Shown piece after piece: positions 12,545 through 13,209 of a DNA stretch of 13,209 nt. Both the position numbers and the translations under genes were made by a program. How positions within the stretch are numbered: position 1 is the stretch's first letter; each line of letters starts with the position of its first letter. The notes beneath the pieces are model-generated. The model did not search any database, had not been told where the DNA came from, and was given only the letters and a program-made list of their open reading frames with translations. Source of the stretch: Bacillota bacterium (lineage in GTDB: Bacteria; Bacillota; Clostridia; Lachnospirales; Lachnospiraceae); the NCBI GenBank assembly GCA_023387655.1, contig JAEWHR010000195.1:1-13209 (forward strand), read 5' to 3'.

Positions 12545-13189
12545 TCAAGTGATTGAAAATCCCATCAGTACAATAAATACATATGCACAACTTTTTGGAA
12601 GCATAAGCATCCCAACTTTTGGATTTCGACCAGAAAATAATACAACTGGCAGATAACATATATAGCTGATTAGTATAGCAAGCCAAACAAATGATAGGCT
12701 ACCACCATTCTGAAAAGCCCCAACTATATAGAGTACCATGACTGTCATTCCTAAAATAAAAAAAGGTATATTACGAATAATTGCCCATTTTAATGGCGAA
12801 TTTTCTTTTGTCCAGCAATTTTGAGGCAGAAAACATAATAGAACTCTTAATGTTGCTAAACCATAAACAAGCAAGGATAGATATGTATGTGTATTTATAG
12901 CATAGTGTTTTTTCCCAATTTCCCACAAAAAAAGATAAAATACTGTCATTGTGATGGAGGTTATAAACTTACCAATACCTAATGAAACTGTATGATTATG
13001 ATTTTTTTTATCTGCCATCGCATAAATTCTTGGGATAAGATGAAAGGCATCGCCCACTCCTAAAAGAAAAGACATAAGCGCGAATTGCCACCGTAGACTT
13101 CCAACTTCTGCAGTCTTATATAACAACAGAGCAGTAATTAGAACTGTAAAAAGATAGGATAAGTCAAATATCGTTTCAACCCACCTCAT
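12545..13189 (-). CDS. Seven-helix membrane protein of unknown function
   Basis: The 214-residue protein has about seven predicted membrane segments (near 8-24, 34-52, 68-90, 101-121, 137-158, 166-186 and 196-213). Notable polar residues inside or next to helices are GDAFHLIPR (D47, H50, R54), which looks like a conserved signature, R115 in ATLRVLLCFLPQN and R139-N140-IPF. I do not recognise a named family. The ATG at 13189 has no good ribosome-binding site but sits in ATGA, where the TGA would end an upstream frame (...ATG CAA AGA AAA AAA TTA TGA), so translational coupling to a gene beyond the window is likely. katA follows after 95 bp without a terminator, so read-through is possible. Confidence 0.75.
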   Translation of the reverse strand: MRWVETIFDLSYLFTVLITALLLYKTAEVGSLRWQFALMSFLLGVGDAFHLIPRIYAMADKKNHNHTVSLGIGKFITSITMTVFYLFLWEIGKKHYAINTHTYLSLLVYGLATLRVLLCFLPQNCWTKENSPLKWAIIRNIPFFILGMTVMVLYIVGAFQNGGSLSFVWLAILISYICYLPVVLFSGRNPKVGMLMLPKSCAYVFIVLMGFSIT

Positions 13190-13209
13190 AATTTTTTTCT
13201 TTGCATTAA

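Noticed and set aside
12214..12552. Plus-strand open frame of 112 codons
   Set aside because: It is antisense to katA and its leader, has no ribosome-binding site, and its translation has no family features. The minus-strand catalase is certain.

Overview
The window is low-GC (roughly one third G+C by eye) DNA from a spore-forming, mostly anaerobic Firmicute, most likely a clostridium of the Lachnospiraceae type. The reasons are strong AAGGAGG ribosome-binding sites, AT-rich intergenic DNA with classical hairpin-plus-T-run terminators, a CotA-like multicopper oxidase with a sigma-K-like promoter, and the mix of families seen. The species assignment is inference. Every gene I support lies on the minus strand, so transcription runs from high to low coordinates. 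No rRNA, tRNA, CRISPR array, insertion sequence or complete mobile element was seen.

Right end to left end, in transcription order. (1) 13189-10938: a seven-helix membrane protein of unknown function, probably translationally coupled to a gene outside the window, then a full-length haem catalase (katA) with its terminator. (2) 10659-9409: an MFS transporter of the oxalate/formate-antiporter-like group, alone, with a terminator. (3) 9222-6458: a three-gene ABC importer operon (lipoprotein, permease, ATPase) of the tryptophan/tyrosine TrpXYZ-like class, with a near-consensus promoter and a long bidirectional terminator. (4) 5983-5402: a CTC-type ribosomal protein L25 with a long AT-rich leader. 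(5) 5127-4582: a BFD-like [2Fe-2S] protein and a small YjdJ-type GNAT acetyltransferase, forming a two-gene operon. (6) 4214-2607: the CotA-like laccase. (7) 2307-2194: a 37-residue basic, repeat-containing protein with its own consensus promoter and terminator. (8) 1915-1586: a small secreted protein with two CxxC pairs. (9) 1252-191: a MarR regulator followed by a pirin gene that lacks its C-terminal cupin domain. Beyond the pirin stop is an open frame of another, unrecognised protein that enters without a start codon, which suggests a deletion or recombination joint.

Several products point to oxygen or redox handling (catalase, laccase, pirin, BFD-like ferredoxin), but they sit in separate transcription units, so a joint system is not shown. 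The most distinctive signals are regulatory. The marR promoter carries a perfect 18-bp palindrome that fills the -35/-10 spacer and appears to start transcription at the ATG itself (leaderless). The laccase has a sigma-K-like promoter. L25 has a leader of about 270 nt. Some gaps hold short open frames without starts (1451-1510, 2451-2555, 4266-4415) that look like remnants of decayed genes. I found no convincing wholly new multi-gene system. The best candidates for undescribed biology are the two small proteins, the seven-helix protein and the truncated pirin joint.
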